Positions 62,592 through 64,000 of a stretch of 64,000 bases of DNA are shown here, piece by piece. This stretch comes from Alteromonas sp. BL110. Its GTDB lineage: Bacteria; Pseudomonadota; Gammaproteobacteria; Enterobacterales; Alteromonadaceae. Each line of letters opens with the position of its first letter. The stretch's first letter is position 1. Below the pieces are notes generated by a model. That model was not told the origin of the DNA and did no database searches. It worked only from the letters and a program-made list of their open reading frames with translations. The stretch is from contig NZ_CP031967.1 in the NCBI RefSeq assembly GCF_003443615.1, positions 806,001 through 870,000 on the forward strand, read 5' to 3'. A program made the translations under genes and the position numbers.

Positions 62592-64000
62592 TTAGGTCGA
62601 CGAAGATTGCCAACCACCTCCTAGGGCTTGATACAGGTCAACGAGTGCTGCAAGTTGCTGCTGACGAGTTTCTATAAACTCACTGCGTGCTTCCAATGCT
62701 TCGCGCTGCGCCAATAGTACTTCTAGATACTCACCGTGCGCTGATGTAAACAACCTATTCGCAATATCAACTGACGACTCCAAGGACGCAATTTGCGCTT
62801 TTTTAGCGTCGGCACTTTTTTCAAGATTATCCAACTTAGACAAACTGTTCGACACTTCAGACACCGCTTTTAGCAGCGTAAGCTCATACTCATAAGCGGC
62901 CTGGATTTGCTCGGCGCTCGCATTTTTATAAACAGCTTCAATAGCACGCCGATTGATTAAAGGGGCAAAAATATCGCCAGATAGCGAATAGGCCAACGAC
63001 TCAGGTACATTAAACAAATACCGGCTATCAAACGCAGACAACCCTACCCCAGCCTTAAGCTCTAAAGAGGGGTAAAAATTGGCTTTAGCAACATCTATAT
63101 TTAAGTTCGCAGCCTGCAGTGTAAGTTCAGCTTCTCGAATGTCGGGTCGGTTTTCTAACAATGAAGCGGGCACACCAATATTAGGCTTAACAATGTCTTC
63201 GCTAAACAACGTGTTGCTATTTCGTTGAATAGGTTGAGGCATGCGCCCTAGTAATAGATTGATTGTGTTCTCTTTCTCCACAATTTCCTGTTCAATGAGA
63301 AAGCGTTCACTTTCATTCTTCTTCACCTCAGCATTAAAGCGCGCTACGGGTAAAGAAGAGGCTCGTCCATATTCTTTAAGTGCATTAATGGTTTGAATAA
63401 CATCACGCTGCAACTTTATGGTGGCATCAATATTCGCCAGCTTGTTGTCTAACGCTAATAGTTCGTAGTAGCTACGAGACACTTCAGAAACAAGCTGCGT
63501 GATAAAGAAATTCTTACTTTCAATAGAAGCTAAGTATTCAAGTGACGCCACCTTTGAGGCATTCCTTAGCTTATGCCAGATATCCACTTCCCACGACGCG
63601 TTTAGCCCAAGCTCTAAATTAGCTAAGGGGTCAGGGAAAGCTTTCCCCTCCCTGATATCAAGCTGTTCTTCAACCGCTCCTTCTCGCGTATATTCCCCCA
63701 CTTTTTCGGTTTCAGCAGCAGCACCTGCAGACACGCTTGGTAAATACTCACCTTCCCGCGCATACACCTCGTTAGACGCCATATTAATGCGTTGTGCAAG
63801 TACGGCGACTTCCTTGTTATTCGCTACAGCGGTTTCAACTAACGATGTCAAATATGGGTCGTTGAACCACGCCTCCCATTCAATTTTTGCTTCACCATTA
63901 CTAAGGTTGTTGCTTGTTTCAGTGCCTATCTCTGCATTAAACTGTTCTGGCAGGGTTACATTTGGATCCCGCGTTTCAACTGTCGGGATAGCACAGGCTT
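62592..64000 (-). CDS. RND-efflux outer-membrane lipoprotein (OprM/NodT family), 5'-truncated
   Basis: The frame is open from 62592 to the right edge. The first visible residues ACAIPTVETRDPN include a Cys that fits the lipid-modified residue, so only the signal peptide is missing. The protein has the TolC/OprM pattern: LVETAVANNKEVAVLAQRINMA, a coiled ELALDNKLANIDATIKLQRD segment, LLENRPDIREAELTLQAANLNIDVAKANFYPSLEL (family signature around RPDI-x-AE) and a second copy ending LAALVDLYQALGGGW. It is the outer-membrane channel of a tripartite efflux pump, whose other genes probably lie beyond the edge. No ATG is needed at 63851. Confidence 0.9.
   Translation of the reverse strand, partial: ACAIPTVETRDPNVTLPEQFNAEIGTETSNNLSNGEAKIEWEAWFNDPYLTSLVETAVANNKEVAVLAQRINMASNEVYAREGEYLPSVSAGAAAETEKVGEYTREGAVEEQLDIREGKAFPDPLANLELGLNASWEVDIWHKLRNASKVASLEYLASIESKNFFITQLVSEVSRSYYELLALDNKLANIDATIKLQRDVIQTINALKEYGRASSLPVARFNAEVKKNESERFLIEQEIVEKENTINLLLGRMPQPIQRNSNTLFSEDIVKPNIGVPASLLENRPDIREAELTLQAANLNIDVAKANFYPSLELKAGVGLSAFDSRYLFNVPESLAYSLSGDIFAPLINRRAIEAVYKNASAEQIQAAYEYELTLLKAVSEVSNSLSKLDNLEKSADAKKAQIASLESSVDIANRLFTSAHGEYLEVLLAQREALEARSEFIETRQQQLAALVDLYQALGGGWQSSST

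Noticed and set aside
1..64000. CRISPR arrays, insertion sequences, integrases, phage or toxin-antitoxin genes
   Set aside because: None was seen; repeats present are short, local and two- or threefold only.

Overview
The window reads as core chromosome of a marine gammaproteobacterium of the Alteromonadales, most likely Alteromonas or a close relative. This rests on recognisable gene families (ybiT-type ABC-F, sstT, sbcDC, two DUF3718 proteins, a hut cluster, pstCAB-phoU, ppk-ppx) and on moderate GC with AT-rich intergenic regions; it is an inference, not a database match. No insertion sequence, integrase, phage gene or CRISPR array was seen. Both ends cut a gene: a secreted protein at positions 1-93 and an RND-type outer-membrane efflux lipoprotein running off position 64000.

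Layout. 1-6220: a PKD-like/DUF1566 lipoprotein, a receiver-CheC fusion coupled to a PAS protein, lrgAB with an orphan LytTR regulator, and a first DUF3718 protein. 6500-12500: a permuted NlpC/P60-like (C92) hydrolase, an MbnP-like lipoprotein without its partner, one tRNA with CAU anticodon (probably tRNA-Ile2), an MFS transporter, a small beta-barrel and an MscS channel. 12600-19420: a STAS-like protein, the PA2779/PA2778 pair, ybiT, an unknown lipoprotein, MipA/OmpV and CreA. 19484-26051: a complete histidine utilisation locus, hutC-hutU-hutH diverging from hutI-hutG across one elaborate palindromic operator. 26086-38000: IalB-like protein, nidogen-like PEP-CTERM protein, SstT, an S41 peptidase, sbcDC and a DUF3754 membrane protein. 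38074-48500: a soluble PAS-PAS-MCP protein, second DUF3718, YigZ, a peroxiredoxin, an M1 aminopeptidase, ohr/ohrR, a hemolysin III-like protein, a tyrosine-phosphatase-like protein, oxyR and a UspE-like protein. 48562-60168: phosphate block (pit, phoU, pstB, pstA, pstC, a GcvR-like ACT protein, ppk, ppx). 60281-64000: an S9 peptidase and the efflux lipoprotein.

How the parts work together. The hut genes convert histidine through urocanate, imidazolone propionate and formiminoglutamate to glutamate, under HutC. The phosphate block pairs high-affinity (Pst) and low-affinity (Pit) phosphate uptake with polyphosphate synthesis and breakdown; candidate Pho boxes stand before ppk and pit, while pstS, phoB and phoR are absent here. 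Peroxide defence is represented by ohr/ohrR, oxyR and a peroxiredoxin.

I found no convincing wholly new multi-gene system. The best leads are the receiver-CheC/PAS pair with no kinase, the orphan pseudo-receiver LytTR beside lrgAB, the MbnP homologue lacking the usual Trp and partner, the enlarged PstC/PstA permeases, the doubled HutC and OhrR operators, and several unexplained hairpins and repeats. All coordinates and motifs were read by eye; family assignments are from recognition of sequence patterns and were not checked by search.
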